A stretch of DNA of 50,745 nucleotides from Microbacteriaceae bacterium. GTDB taxonomy: Bacteria; Actinomycetota; Actinomycetes; Actinomycetales; Microbacteriaceae. Every line of letters begins with the position of its first letter. Position 1 is the stretch's first letter. The stretch lies in contig JAHEGB010000006.1 of NCBI GenBank assembly GCA_024645175.1, forward strand, positions 1-50,745, in the 5' to 3' direction. Shown one piece after another: positions 34,181-45,055 of the stretch. The position numbers and the translations under genes are program-made. Below the pieces are notes generated by a model. The model saw nothing but the letters and a program-made list of their open reading frames with translations. It had not been told where the DNA came from and did not search any database.

Positions 34181-34250
34181 TTTCGAAATCTTCCAAAACG
34201 GCGTAATCGCTAGACTGCAAACGGATTTCGAATATGTACATATTTCGGAA
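34181..34250 (+). promoter_or_regulatory. livK control region: three TTTCG(G)AA boxes, a 14-bp palindrome and a possible -10
   Basis: TTTCGAAA is at 34181-34188, TTTCGAAT at 34226-34233 and TTTCGGAA at 34243-34250. Between the last two lies AATATGTACATATT (34231-34244), a perfect 14-bp palindrome 33 bases before the start codon. TAGACT (34211-34216) is a plausible -10, placing the palindrome just downstream of the start site, as for a repressor operator. The -35 is weak. Confidence 0.5.
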
Positions 34251-34276
34251 CGCCCAAATCATAATCAAGGAGATAC

Positions 34277-35518
34277 ATGTCTACTTTCATCAAGAAAGGT
34301 GCTGCAGGAATTGCTCTAGCAGCTAGCCTCGCGCTAGCACTAAGCGGTTGTGCAGCTCCAGCGTCATTCGATGCAGCAAACTGCACCGACGCAGAGCTAA
34401 AGATTGGTTCGCTATTGCCAACCACTGGAAACCTAGCATTCCTAGGTGCTCCAGAAATCGCTGGTGTTGACGCAGCAATCAAGGAAATCAACGAAGCTGG
34501 CGGCGTGCTCGGCAAGTGTGTTTCTGTTTCTCACAAGGACTCAGGCGACACCACCACTGACACCGCAACCCAGTCTGCTACTGCACTTATCAACGAGGGC
34601 GTAGACGCAATCGTTGGTGCAGCATCATCTGGTGTTTCACTAAGCGTTATCGACCAGATCACTGGCGCTGGCGTTGTTCAGATTTCTCCTGCAAACACCT
34701 CACCAACCCTCAGCACCTACGCTGACAACGGTTTCTACTTCCGTACCGCACCTTCAGACGTTCTACAGGGTCGCGTTCTTGGAAACCTAATCACTGGTGA
34801 CGGAAACGAAACCGTTGGTTTCTTGACTATCCAGGACCCATACGGCACCGGCTTGTATGACAACGCAAAGATCTCAATCGAAGCTGCTGGCGGTTCAGTA
34901 GTAGCTAACGAAGAGTTCGCTGGCGGAACCAAGAACTTCTCAGCTCAGGTTGACAAGGTTCTTGCTGCTAAGCCAGACGCAGTTGTCGTTATCTCGTTTG
35001 ACGAGGCAAAGTCGATTCTTCCAGAGCTAGTAAAGGTCAAGGGCTTCGACGCTTCGAAGGTCTACCTAGTTGACGGAAACGTTGCTAACTACAGCGAAGC
35101 ATTCACCGACTTCAGCATTGAAGGCGCACAGGGAACTATTCCTGGTGTAGTTGCAACCGACGCAATCAAAGAGAAGTTCTTGGCAGTCAACAAGGACCTA
35201 ACTGACTTCTCATACGCAGCTGAGTCATACGACGCAACCATCTTGATCGCACTTGCTGCAATCGCTGGTGGAGCTGCAGATGGCGCAACCATCAAGGCAA
35301 ACCTAAAGGCTGTATCTGAGGGTGGCGAGAAGGTAACTGACTTCAAGACCGCAGTTCAGATGTTGGCTGACGGAAAGGACATCGACTTCGATGGTCTTTC
35401 AGGTCCGATCACTTTCGATGACAACGGAGACCCTACTGAGGCTTACGTTGGTATCTACAAGTTCAACAAGGACAACACCAACAGCGCTACCAAGTCAGAG
35501 TACGGAAAGCTTGACTAA
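34277..35518 (+). CDS. livK: Branched-chain amino acid/amide ABC transporter, substrate-binding lipoprotein
   Basis: The 413-residue protein has a lipoprotein signal with lipobox LSGC (lipid-modified C25), then a type I periplasmic-binding fold: LKIGSLLPTTGNLAFLGAPEIAGVDAAIKEINEAGGVLGK, VDAIVGAASSGVSLSVID, NTSPTLSTYADNGFYFRTAPSD and GFLTIQDPYGTG. It captures leucine-type amino acids or related amides outside the cell for LivHMGF. AAGGAGA is the ribosome binding site. The gene converges on livF, the last gene of the rest of the system, across a shared terminator. Confidence 0.93.
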   Translation: MSTFIKKGAAGIALAASLALALSGCAAPASFDAANCTDAELKIGSLLPTTGNLAFLGAPEIAGVDAAIKEINEAGGVLGKCVSVSHKDSGDTTTDTATQSATALINEGVDAIVGAASSGVSLSVIDQITGAGVVQISPANTSPTLSTYADNGFYFRTAPSDVLQGRVLGNLITGDGNETVGFLTIQDPYGTGLYDNAKISIEAAGGSVVANEEFAGGTKNFSAQVDKVLAAKPDAVVVISFDEAKSILPELVKVKGFDASKVYLVDGNVANYSEAFTDFSIEGAQGTIPGVVATDAIKEKFLAVNKDLTDFSYAAESYDATILIALAAIAGGAADGATIKANLKAVSEGGEKVTDFKTAVQMLADGKDIDFDGLSGPITFDDNGDPTEAYVGIYKFNKDNTNSATKSEYGKLD

Positions 35519-35533
35519 TTAGTTGCTAAACAA

Positions 35534-35570
35534 GAAACCCCCCGGCTAAACACCGGGGGGTTTCTTATTG
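35534..35570. terminator. Bidirectional terminator between livK and livF
   Basis: GAAACCCCCCGG (35534-35545) and CCGGGGGGTTTC (35553-35564) make a perfect 12-bp stem with a 7-base loop. TTATTG follows on the plus strand and TTGTTT on the minus strand, so it can stop both convergent operons. Confidence 0.93.
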
Positions 35571-35606
35571 CTAAGAGTTTTTGAGATTAGCTTTTTAGAT
35601 CGGCTT

Positions 35607-36338
35607 CTAGAGATCAGCCAAGTTGCCTAGGTAGAGGTCAATCATCTTCGGGTCGTTTAGAAGTTCGCGACCGGTGCCGGTGTAGGCGTCCTTGCCCTGA
35701 TCTAGAACGTATGCACGGTCACAGATCTGAAGGCAGCGACGAGCGTTCTGCTCAACCATGATGATTGTTACGCCCGCCTGGTTTACCTCTTTGACTCGCA
35801 AGAAGGCTTCGTCTTGGCGAACTGGTGAAAGACCAGCAGATGGCTCGTCTAGCAAGAGCACAGATGGGTCAATCATCAAAGCGCGACCCATTGCAACCAT
35901 CTGACGTTCTCCACCAGAAAGCGAACCGGCACGCTGTGCGCGACGCTTGCCTAGGTCAGGAAAGATCTCGGTGACGAATTCGAAGCGCTCTGCAAAACGC
36001 TTAGGAGTCTGAAAGACGCCCATCTGCAGGTTCTCTTCGATGGTCAAGCTCGGAAACACGTTGTTGGTCTGCGGAACGAAAGCAACACCCTTGGCAACCA
36101 ACTTGTTGGCTTTGAAGTTTGTGATGTCTTCGCCATTGAGCAAGACCTGACCTTCGCGAACATTTACCTGGCCGAAGATTGCCTTTAGCAAAGTCGACTT
36201 GCCGGCACCGTTAGGGCCGATGATTCCGATTAGGTCGCCCTCGTTGGCAGTTAGCGAACATCCGTTAAGAATGTTGATGCCAGGAAGGTATCCCGCGTGC
36301 AAATCTTTGGCGTGAACGACTGGAGTTTTTTCGGCCAT
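35607..36338 (-). CDS. livF: Branched-chain amino acid ABC transporter ATP-binding protein LivF
   Basis: A 243-residue ABC ATPase with Walker A GPNGAGKST, ABC signature LSGGERQMVAMGRAL and Walker B VLLLDEPSAGLSP. The compact size and the N-terminal LHAGYLPGINILNGCSL are typical of LivF rather than LivG. It powers uptake with LivG. It overlaps livG by one base and is last in the livHMGF order. Confidence 0.94.
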   Translation of the reverse strand: MAEKTPVVHAKDLHAGYLPGINILNGCSLTANEGDLIGIIGPNGAGKSTLLKAIFGQVNVREGQVLLNGEDITNFKANKLVAKGVAFVPQTNNVFPSLTIEENLQMGVFQTPKRFAERFEFVTEIFPDLGKRRAQRAGSLSGGERQMVAMGRALMIDPSVLLLDEPSAGLSPVRQDEAFLRVKEVNQAGVTIIMVEQNARRCLQICDRAYVLDQGKDAYTGTGRELLNDPKMIDLYLGNLADL

Positions 36339-37195
36339 TATTCTCCATCCTTAACAGTCTTGATTGAAACGGTGCCCAGGTCGATGTCTGCGTGAGCACC
36401 GAGGTAAGCATCGATAACGGCTTGGTCTTTCATTACGTCGGCTGGTGGGCCTTCGGCAACGATCTTGCCTTCTGCCATAACAACTACCCAGTCGCTGATG
36501 TGGCGAACCATGTGCATGTCGTGTTCAACGAAAAGCACGGTGGTGCCGTTTGACTTGAGGTCTTTGATGTGGTCGAGCAGTGACTGGGTGAGCGCTGGGT
36601 TCACGCCGGCCATTGGCTCGTCGAGCATTACCAACTTTGGCTCAGCCATCAGCGCGCGAGCCATTTCGAGAAGCTTGCGCTGACCGCCCGATAGGGCAGC
36701 TGCAAAGTCGTCGCGCTTTGCGTCGAGCTTGAAGCGCTTGAGCAACTCTTCGGCCTGCACGGTGATGCGGTTCTCGAAGCCACTCCATAGCGGTCTGAAC
36801 ATGGCGGCCAAGAAACGCTCACCAGGCTGCTTCTGGGCACCGAGACGCATGTTCTCGATGACGGTAAGCATGCTGAGAGCCTTGGTTAGCTGAAAGGTGC
36901 GAACCATGCCGAGGCGAGCAACCTTGTATGACGCCACGCCAGCCAGGTTCTTGCCCTCGAAGGTCCAGGTGCCCGTAGTCGGCTTGTCGAAGCCGGTTAG
37001 CAGGTTGAACAGGGTGGTCTTGCCGGCGCCGTTAGGGCCGATTAGAGCGGTGATCTTGCCTCGAGGAATCTCGAGGTGAGCCACGTTTACAGCGGTCAAA
37101 CCACCGAACTGACGGCTGACGTTGTCAGCAACCAGAATCGGGTCAACCTTTTGGCAGCCAGGTGAGGCATCGCCCAATGAGATTTGGTTAGACAT
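36338..37195 (-). CDS. livG: Branched-chain amino acid ABC transporter ATP-binding protein LivG
   Basis: A 285-residue ABC ATPase with Walker A GPNGAGKTT, ABC signature LSGGQRKLLEMARALMAEPKLVMLDEP and the LivG-typical VARLGMVRTFQLTKALSMLTVIENM. The first 20 residues after ATG 37195 are an unconserved leader (SNQISLGDASPGCQK). The frame is open 17 codons further upstream inside livM, but ATG 37195 gives an 8-base overlap with the livM end and a sensible N-terminus. Confidence 0.93.
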   Translation of the reverse strand: MSNQISLGDASPGCQKVDPILVADNVSRQFGGLTAVNVAHLEIPRGKITALIGPNGAGKTTLFNLLTGFDKPTTGTWTFEGKNLAGVASYKVARLGMVRTFQLTKALSMLTVIENMRLGAQKQPGERFLAAMFRPLWSGFENRITVQAEELLKRFKLDAKRDDFAAALSGGQRKLLEMARALMAEPKLVMLDEPMAGVNPALTQSLLDHIKDLKSNGTTVLFVEHDMHMVRHISDWVVVMAEGKIVAEGPPADVMKDQAVIDAYLGAHADIDLGTVSIKTVKDGE

Positions 37196-38168
37196 TGAAC
37201 TGCAGCTCCTTCTTGTTTCCGAAGATTCCTTGCGGTCTGAAGACAACCAGAGCCATCAATCCCAAACCAATCAAAATGAAGCGAACCGGGCCGATCTGGT
37301 CGGTGGTCAAGAATGTGATGACCCCGGTGTTGACCAATCCCTGAAGAATGCCGTCGGTTAGCGACAGCAGAACCCAGAACACCATCGAGCCGACAACTGG
37401 GCCAAGCACGGTGGCAGCGCCACCGAGAAGCATGACTGTCCAGATGAAGAAGGTAAGACCGGTTCCGTAGTTAGCTGGCTGAACCGCGCGAGGCAAGATG
37501 AAGATGATTCCGGCGAGGGTGCCGAGCACACCACCGAGAATCAACGACTGCATCTTGTATGCATAGACGTTCTTGCCGAGGCTGCGAACTGCGTCTTCGT
37601 CTTCGCGAATTCCCTTGACCACGCGACCCCAAGGGCTGCGCATCATGACGAGAACCAAGAGCGAGGCGAGAATCACAAGTGCCCAACCGACAACGCGAAC
37701 CCAAAGTTCTTTTTCGGTTACATCAAATGGCCAGAACAAATAGTTGCCTGCCGGAAACGGGTTCATGTCGTAGAACTGAAAACCGAAAGCAGACAGACCG
37801 TTTGATCCGCCGGTAAGACCAACCATTGAAGTTGTCGAAACTACGTAACGCAAAATTTCTGCAGACGCAATTGTGACAATCGCGAGATAGTCAGAGCGAA
37901 GACGAAGCGTCGGAATTCCGAGAATGAGCGCGAAGACAATCGAGAGTCCGATTGAAACCGCGATTGCTCCCCAGAATGAGAATCCGAAGTTCAAGATCGA
38001 AACAGCGAAACCATATGCACCGATTGCCATGAAAGCTGCTTGACCGAAGTTAAGCAAACCGGTGTAACCGAAGTGCACTGCAAGACCGATCGCAGCAAGC
38101 GCATAAGCGGCTGTTGTCGGGCTGATGAGTTCTGCGACGGCGTTGCCGAAGACGAGTGACCAATCCAT
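37188..38168 (-). CDS. livM: Branched-chain amino acid ABC transporter permease LivM
   Basis: A 326-residue permease with about nine hydrophobic helices. The LivM signature is clear in AYALAAIGLAVHFGYTGLLNFGQAAFMAIGAYGFA, followed by the cytoplasmic coupling loop SPWGRVVKGIREDEDAVRSLGKNVYAYKMQS and the C-terminal LMALVVFRPQGIFG. It forms the membrane channel with LivH. It starts 9 bases after livH. Confidence 0.94.
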   Translation of the reverse strand: MDWSLVFGNAVAELISPTTAAYALAAIGLAVHFGYTGLLNFGQAAFMAIGAYGFAVSILNFGFSFWGAIAVSIGLSIVFALILGIPTLRLRSDYLAIVTIASAEILRYVVSTTSMVGLTGGSNGLSAFGFQFYDMNPFPAGNYLFWPFDVTEKELWVRVVGWALVILASLLVLVMMRSPWGRVVKGIREDEDAVRSLGKNVYAYKMQSLILGGVLGTLAGIIFILPRAVQPANYGTGLTFFIWTVMLLGGAATVLGPVVGSMVFWVLLSLTDGILQGLVNTGVITFLTTDQIGPVRFILIGLGLMALVVFRPQGIFGNKKELQFNV

Positions 38169-38177
38169 GTTCTCTCC

Positions 38178-39497
38178 TTAACCGATTCTCTGAGCTTTGC
38201 CGAGGATTCCCTGAGGCCGCACCAGCAGCACGAGAATCAACACCACCAAAGCTCCAGCGAACTTGAGGTCAGACGGAATTACTAGCGTTGAAAGTTCTAC
38301 GAACAGGCCAACTACCAATGCGCCAACTGCCGCACCGAAAGCTGTGCCGAGGCCACCGAGGGTAACCGCAGCGAACATGAGCAGCAGAATCGAGAAGCCC
38401 ATGTCCCATGAAGCCTGCAAGAACAAGCCGAGCATTACGCCCGAGATGCCTGTCAGAGCGCCGGCTACGACCCAAACGATGCGAATGATTCGCTCGACGT
38501 CGATGCCTGTCGCAGCAGCCAATGAGGCGTTGTCGGCAACCGCGCGGGTGGCCTTGCCGATGCGAGTCTTGGTCAAGAAAGCCGCAACCAAGAGCAGAAT
38601 CACAATGCCGATGCCAGCGCTAATTACGTTGACGGCTTGGGTTGGAACACCAGCGATGTTCCAGATTTCACCCTGGCTGAGCACCTTGGTGTCGCCGCCG
38701 TAAATGATCTGAAAAACATAACGAATGACAAGTGAAAGACCGATGCTCACGATCATCATCTGAGTTAGTCCGACGCGACGCTTTCTAAGTGGTCGCCAGA
38801 TTGCTGCATCTTGCAACCAACCGAATGCGGCGACGAGCACCATGGTTAGCACGGCAGAAATCAAAAGGTCGATGCCCATCAACTTGTTCAGCGTGAATGC
38901 AAGAAGCGCACCCATGGTCACCATCTCGCCATGTGCGAAGTTGTTTAGCGCTGTTGTTCCATAAATCAAGCTCAAACCGATTGCTGCCATGGCAAGCAAG
39001 ATTCCTAGGATCAGACCTGCAATCAAACGTCCCAAGAAAACGTTGGTGTCGGCTTGTGCTGGCTTGTCACCAGGGCCACCCGTTGTCGAAGTTGTGTCGT
39101 TTAGCGTGAACAAAACGTTCACGGTGTTAACCACGTCGATCTTTACAGTCTTGGTGATTTTGTTTGGGTCACGCAGGCTGGCACCCTCAGGCAAAGTTTC
39201 GATCAAAAGGGTTACTCGATATTCACCCTTGCTCGGAACAACTACCGACCAACGGCCGTCGGCACCTGTAGTTCCGGCTGCATCGAAGTTGTCACCGGTC
39301 ACGGCGATCTGAACACCCTCGAGCAGAACGTCGCCATCCTTGATGATTCCACCGATAGATAGAGCGGCGTTGTCTGGGGCTGGTGTCTCACCTGCCGCGA
39401 GCGCTGGGGATGCCTGAAAGACCAGACCGAAGATTGCAAAGAGCAATCCGATTGAAACGGCAAACCGTTTGGTCACCTGAAGTTTTAGCTGGCTCAA
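38178..39497 (-). CDS. livH: LivH permease with secreted N-terminal domain
   Basis: This 439-residue protein is far longer than usual LivH (about 290). Residues 1-35 are a signal peptide ending SPALA. Residues 40-135 look like an Ig-like or carboxypeptidase-regulatory-like beta domain (GDVLLEGVQIAVTGDNFDAAGTTGADGRWSVVVPSKGEYRVTLL), and a Thr/Gly/Pro linker follows. From about 150 it is LivH: GLSLIYGTTALNNFAHGEMVTMGALLAF, then TRAVADNASLAAATGIDV and LVRPQGILGK. The start is TTG 39497 with GGAGG upstream. Confidence 0.92.
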   Translation of the reverse strand: MSQLKLQVTKRFAVSIGLLFAIFGLVFQASPALAAGETPAPDNAALSIGGIIKDGDVLLEGVQIAVTGDNFDAAGTTGADGRWSVVVPSKGEYRVTLLIETLPEGASLRDPNKITKTVKIDVVNTVNVLFTLNDTTSTTGGPGDKPAQADTNVFLGRLIAGLILGILLAMAAIGLSLIYGTTALNNFAHGEMVTMGALLAFTLNKLMGIDLLISAVLTMVLVAAFGWLQDAAIWRPLRKRRVGLTQMMIVSIGLSLVIRYVFQIIYGGDTKVLSQGEIWNIAGVPTQAVNVISAGIGIVILLLVAAFLTKTRIGKATRAVADNASLAAATGIDVERIIRIVWVVAGALTGISGVMLGLFLQASWDMGFSILLLMFAAVTLGGLGTAFGAAVGALVVGLFVELSTLVIPSDLKFAGALVVLILVLLVRPQGILGKAQRIG

Positions 39498-41190
<1,693 letters not shown>

Positions 41191-41214
41191 AAACTTTTTG
41201 CAAAGGAAAACTAA

Positions 41215-42336
41215 ATGACCGAAATCGAAATTGGCGCGGGCAAACGCGGCCGTCGCGCTTGGGCCTTTGACGACGTTGCGGTTGTGCCATCACGACGCAC
41301 TCGCGACCCGCAAGATGTTTCAACCACTTGGAACATCGACGCATACAAGTTCGATCTTCCGGTTGTATCTGCACCGATGGACAGCGCCGTTTCACCCGCG
41401 ACAGCAATCGCAATTGGCAAGCTCGGTGGTCTCGGTGTTCTAGATCTCGAAGGTCTCTGGACTCGCTACGAAGACCCATCGCAGCAGCTAAATGAAATCG
41501 CAAAGTTGCCAGCAGACCGTGCGACTGCGCGCATGCAAGAAATTTATGCAGAGCCAATCAAGGCAGAACTTATCCGTGATCGCATCGCAGAAGTTCGCGC
41601 AGCAGGCGTAACCGTAGCCGGTGCACTTTCGCCGCAGCGCACCGCAGAGTTTTATCAGACCGTGGTCAAGGCCGGCGTCGACATCTTCGTGATTCGCGGA
41701 ACCAACGTTTCGGCAGAGCACGTTTCGAAGCAGGCAGAGCCGCTGAACCTGAAGCAGTTCATTTATGAACTAGATGTTCCGGTAATCGTTGGCGGAGCCT
41801 CGACCTACACTTCGGCCCTTCACCTAATGCGCACCGGTGCCGCCGGCGTGCTCGTTGGTTTTGGTGGCGGTCGCGCCTCGACAACCCGCAAGGTGGTCGG
41901 CATTCACGCCCCAATGGCTACCGCGGTTGCAGACGTTGCCGGTGCTCGTCGTGACTACATGGATGAGTCTGGCGGCCGCTATGTTCACGTGATCGCAGAC
42001 GGCGGCCTCGGCACCTCTGGCGACATCGTCAAGGCAATTGCCTGCGGCGCAGACGCCGTAATGCTCGGCTCGATTTTGGCTCGCGCCGAAGAAGCGCCAG
42101 GCCAGGGCTGGCACTGGGGCCAAGAGGCTTTTCACGAAGAGCTGCCTCGTGGCGCAAAGGTTGAGGTTGGCACGGTCGGCTCGCTAGAGACGATCTTGCA
42201 CGGCCCATCGAGTTCTGCAGACGGAACCACAAACGTGGTTGGCGCACTTCGCCGCGCGATGGCGACCACCGGCTATAGCGACCTCAAAGAGTTTCAGCGT
42301 GTTGAGGTTGTCGTCGCTCCATACGACGCTCAGTAA
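41215..42336 (+). CDS. guaB3: GuaB3 family IMP dehydrogenase-related protein
   Basis: This 373-residue protein is an IMPDH-like TIM barrel without CBS domains, of the actinobacterial GuaB3 type: RRAWAFDDVAVVPSRRTRDPQDVSTTW, LPVVSAPMDSAVSP, and AGVLVGFGGGRASTTRKVVGIHAPMATAVADVAGAR. The catalytic Cys of IMPDH is not found in the corresponding loop (GGGRASTT), so a different reaction or role is likely; members are commonly annotated only as IMPDH-related. It lies directly after guaB and 5 bases before the SURF1 gene. Confidence 0.93.
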   Translation: MTEIEIGAGKRGRRAWAFDDVAVVPSRRTRDPQDVSTTWNIDAYKFDLPVVSAPMDSAVSPATAIAIGKLGGLGVLDLEGLWTRYEDPSQQLNEIAKLPADRATARMQEIYAEPIKAELIRDRIAEVRAAGVTVAGALSPQRTAEFYQTVVKAGVDIFVIRGTNVSAEHVSKQAEPLNLKQFIYELDVPVIVGGASTYTSALHLMRTGAAGVLVGFGGGRASTTRKVVGIHAPMATAVADVAGARRDYMDESGGRYVHVIADGGLGTSGDIVKAIACGADAVMLGSILARAEEAPGQGWHWGQEAFHEELPRGAKVEVGTVGSLETILHGPSSSADGTTNVVGALRRAMATTGYSDLKEFQRVEVVVAPYDAQ

Positions 42337-42341
42337 TTTCG

Positions 42342-43064
42342 ATGGCATCGCTTCAGAACAAAGCCACGCGGCTTAGTTTTTGGCGCGTTGCCGTTCGCCC
42401 AAAATACGTCGCAGGTCTCTTGCTCGCACTTCTTGCGGCATCGGCATTCGCCTGGCTCGGCCAGTGGCAGCTCGAACGCAGCTTCACCAAAGACCAAACC
42501 GTCGAAGAGATTCAGCAGACGGTCACCGTCGAAACAATGCTCGACCAGAAGAATATTTATATCGTCGAAGGTCGCGTTCAAGACCAAAAACAAGTCTTCT
42601 GGCTAATTGCAAATTCGAAAGACAAAAGCGGCAAGTCGCTAACGCTTGCACTCGGTCAAAGCGATTCGCTGTTGAAGGTCGAAGCAGTTCGATTCGAATT
42701 GCAAAACGCGGCGATCGCACAGGCGTTCATGCCGACCATCGGCAGTTGGTTGCCAACAGAAGCGCCAGAAAAAGTTGATGCCGACAAGCCATACCTGCTC
42801 AAGAGTGTTTCGATTGCGCAGTTGCTTAACCTCTATTCACCAGACAAGCCGCTTGCAAGTTATAACGACTTCTTAGTGGTCAAGGGTTTCGCCGCAAACT
42901 ATTCGCTAAAGCTTGCAGACATCTCGGCCGTGCTGCACCCGGCACCGGCGATTAACTGGCTCAGTGCTTTCTATGCTGCCGAGTGGGTTTTGTTCGCGGG
43001 CTTCGCGGTGTTCTTGTGGGGCAGAACAGTCAAAGATGCCCTCGATGCCGAGAGGTTAAACTAG
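42342..43064 (+). CDS. SURF1 family protein
   Basis: The 240-residue protein has the SURF1 layout: a helix near the N-terminus (RPKYVAGLLLALLAASAFAWLGQWQLERS), an extracytoplasmic domain, and a C-terminal helix (FYAAEWVLFAGFAVFLWGRTV). SURF1 proteins help assemble haem-copper cytochrome c oxidase. The conserved family GxWQL-like motif appears as GQWQLER. It belongs to the guaB3-SURF1-DUF3817-guaA run; no oxidase genes are nearby. Confidence 0.87.
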   Translation: MASLQNKATRLSFWRVAVRPKYVAGLLLALLAASAFAWLGQWQLERSFTKDQTVEEIQQTVTVETMLDQKNIYIVEGRVQDQKQVFWLIANSKDKSGKSLTLALGQSDSLLKVEAVRFELQNAAIAQAFMPTIGSWLPTEAPEKVDADKPYLLKSVSIAQLLNLYSPDKPLASYNDFLVVKGFAANYSLKLADISAVLHPAPAINWLSAFYAAEWVLFAGFAVFLWGRTVKDALDAERLN

Positions 43065-43068
43065 AGCA

Positions 43069-43497
43069 ATGTCGACCACCCCAGAACTAGCCAAGTCGCT
43101 GCAAATTTATAAGGTCACCTCTTATGTGACCGGCCTTTTCTTGCTGCTGATTTCGGTGCTCTATGCCCTTCGCCTGACCATCAGCTCAGACCTGTGGATC
43201 GCCGGCCCAGAGGGGCTCGTGGCTCTAGCCCAGTTCTCGGTTGACCCAGGCACCGGCGAGCGAGTCGGGTTTCCGACTCAGGGCTTCAGCTTCACAACCA
43301 TCTCGCTGATTGTTCACGGATGGCTTTATGTGGCATACCTTTATGCAGACTTTAGGCTCTGGACTCAGCTGCGCTGGGGCATCGGCAAGTTCTTGATTAT
43401 TGCCGCCGGTGGAGTCGTGCCATTCCTTTCATTCTTTACAGAGCGTTACTTCGCCAAGGTTGCCGAAGGTTGGAATCAGAAGAGCGAGGCAAAGTAA
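43069..43497 (+). CDS. DUF3817 domain membrane protein
   Basis: The 142-residue protein has three hydrophobic helices, with [23 protein letters not shown] at 14-36, [20 protein letters not shown], and [28 protein letters not shown]. The HGWLYVAYL segment and C-terminal FLSFFTER match DUF3817, an actinobacterial family of unknown role usually found beside guaA or SURF1 genes, as here. It overlaps guaA by one base. Confidence 0.87.
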   Translation: MSTTPELAKSLQIYKVTSYVTGLFLLLISVLYALRLTISSDLWIAGPEGLVALAQFSVDPGTGERVGFPTQGFSFTTISLIVHGWLYVAYLYADFRLWTQLRWGIGKFLIIAAGGVVPFLSFFTERYFAKVAEGWNQKSEAK

Positions 43498-45053
43498 TGA
43501 ATCGTCCGGTATTGGTTGTCGACTTTGGCGCGCAGTACGCGCAGCTAATTGCTCGTCGCGTTCGCGAGGCGAGCGTCTATAGCGAGATCGTTCACCACAA
43601 CATCACCGCAGCAGAGGTTGCAGCCAAGAACCCGCTTGCAATCATTCTTTCTGGTGGCCCATCTTCGGTTTATGAAGAAGGTTCACCGCAGCTCGACAAG
43701 GGCATTCTCGAACTTGGAATTCCAGTTCTCGGAATTTGCTACGGCTTTCAAACTTTGGCAAACGCACTCGGCGGTCGCGTCGATGCAACTGGCAAAAAAG
43801 AATATGGTGCAACCCAACTTCGCGTAACCGCTGGTGGCGAAATTCTTGCGGGCCAGCCATCCGAGCAAATTTGCTGGATGTCACACGGCGACCAGGTCAT
43901 GCAAGCGCCAGAAGGATTCGAAGTTCTCGCTTCGACAGACACGACTCCGGTTGCAGCTTTTGCAAACAGCGAAAAGAAAATCTATGGAGTGCAGTGGCAC
44001 CCAGAGGTTAAGCACTCGCAGTTTGGTCAGAACGTTCTCGAAAACTTCTTGCATAACGCAGCCGGCATTGCGGCAACCTGGAACTCAGGCAACGTGATTG
44101 CAGAGCAGGTCGAAAAGATTCGCGCGCAAGTTGGCAGCGATCGCGTCATCTGTGGTTTGAGCGGCGGTGTCGACTCTGCGGTTGCAGCGGCACTCGTGCA
44201 CAAGGCCGTCGGCGACCAGTTGATTTGCGTTTTCGTAAACCACGGATTGCTTCGCCAAGACGAGGCCGAGCAGGTTGAGCGCGACTATGTTGCAGCCACC
44301 GGAATTCGTCTGGTTGTCGTCGACGCAGAGCAGAAGTTCTTAGACGCGCTCGAGGGTGTTACAGACCCAGAGACCAAGCGCAAGATCATCGGTCGCGAGT
44401 TCATTCGCACCTTCGAAGAGGCTCAGGCCGCGCTGATTGCAGAGGCCAAGGCAGACAACCGCCCAATCAAGTTCTTGGTTCAGGGCACGCTCTACCCAGA
44501 CGTAGTCGAGTCTGGCGGCGGCGTCACAGCTGGCATCAAGAGCCACCACAACGTTGGTGGCTTGCCTGACGACCTGCAGTTCGAGCTGGTCGAGCCGCTT
44601 CGCACGCTGTTCAAAGATGAGGTTCGCGCCATCGGTGCCGAACTCGGATTGCCACACGAGATCGTTCAGCGCCAGCCGTTTCCGGGGCCAGGCCTCGGCA
44701 TTCGCATCGTCGGTGCCGTCAACAAAGAGCGTCTCGACCTGCTTCGCAAGGCCGACGCAATTGTTCGCGAAGAACTTTCGGCTGCTGGTCTCGACGGCGA
44801 AATTTGGCAGTGCCCGGTTGTTCTTCTCGCAGATGTTCGATCGGTAGGAGTTCAGGGCGACGGCCGTTCATATGGTCACCCAATTGTGCTTCGCCCGGTT
44901 TCGAGTGAAGACGCAATGACTGCTGACTGGACTCGCCTGCCTTACGACTTGCTCGCCAAGATTTCGAACCGCATCACAAATGAGGTTGCCGGAGTCAACC
45001 GCGTCGTGCTCGATGTGACATCAAAGCCGCCTGGCACCATCGAGTGGGAGTAA
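43497..45053 (+). CDS. guaA: GMP synthase (glutamine-hydrolysing)
   Basis: GuaA turns XMP into GMP. The glutamine amidotransferase domain (about 1-195) has the nucleophile Cys in [17 protein letters not shown] and the catalytic His in [10 protein letters not shown]; the ATP-pyrophosphatase domain has the P-loop [14 protein letters not shown]; the C-terminal dimerisation domain ends [13 protein letters not shown]. Length is 518. ATG 43497 (TAATG with the previous gene) gives the standard start [21 protein letters not shown], so the upstream open frame is not used. Confidence 0.97.
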   Translation: MNRPVLVVDFGAQYAQLIARRVREASVYSEIVHHNITAAEVAAKNPLAIILSGGPSSVYEEGSPQLDKGILELGIPVLGICYGFQTLANALGGRVDATGKKEYGATQLRVTAGGEILAGQPSEQICWMSHGDQVMQAPEGFEVLASTDTTPVAAFANSEKKIYGVQWHPEVKHSQFGQNVLENFLHNAAGIAATWNSGNVIAEQVEKIRAQVGSDRVICGLSGGVDSAVAAALVHKAVGDQLICVFVNHGLLRQDEAEQVERDYVAATGIRLVVVDAEQKFLDALEGVTDPETKRKIIGREFIRTFEEAQAALIAEAKADNRPIKFLVQGTLYPDVVESGGGVTAGIKSHHNVGGLPDDLQFELVEPLRTLFKDEVRAIGAELGLPHEIVQRQPFPGPGLGIRIVGAVNKERLDLLRKADAIVREELSAAGLDGEIWQCPVVLLADVRSVGVQGDGRSYGHPIVLRPVSSEDAMTADWTRLPYDLLAKISNRITNEVAGVNRVVLDVTSKPPGTIEWE

Positions 45054-45055
45054 CC

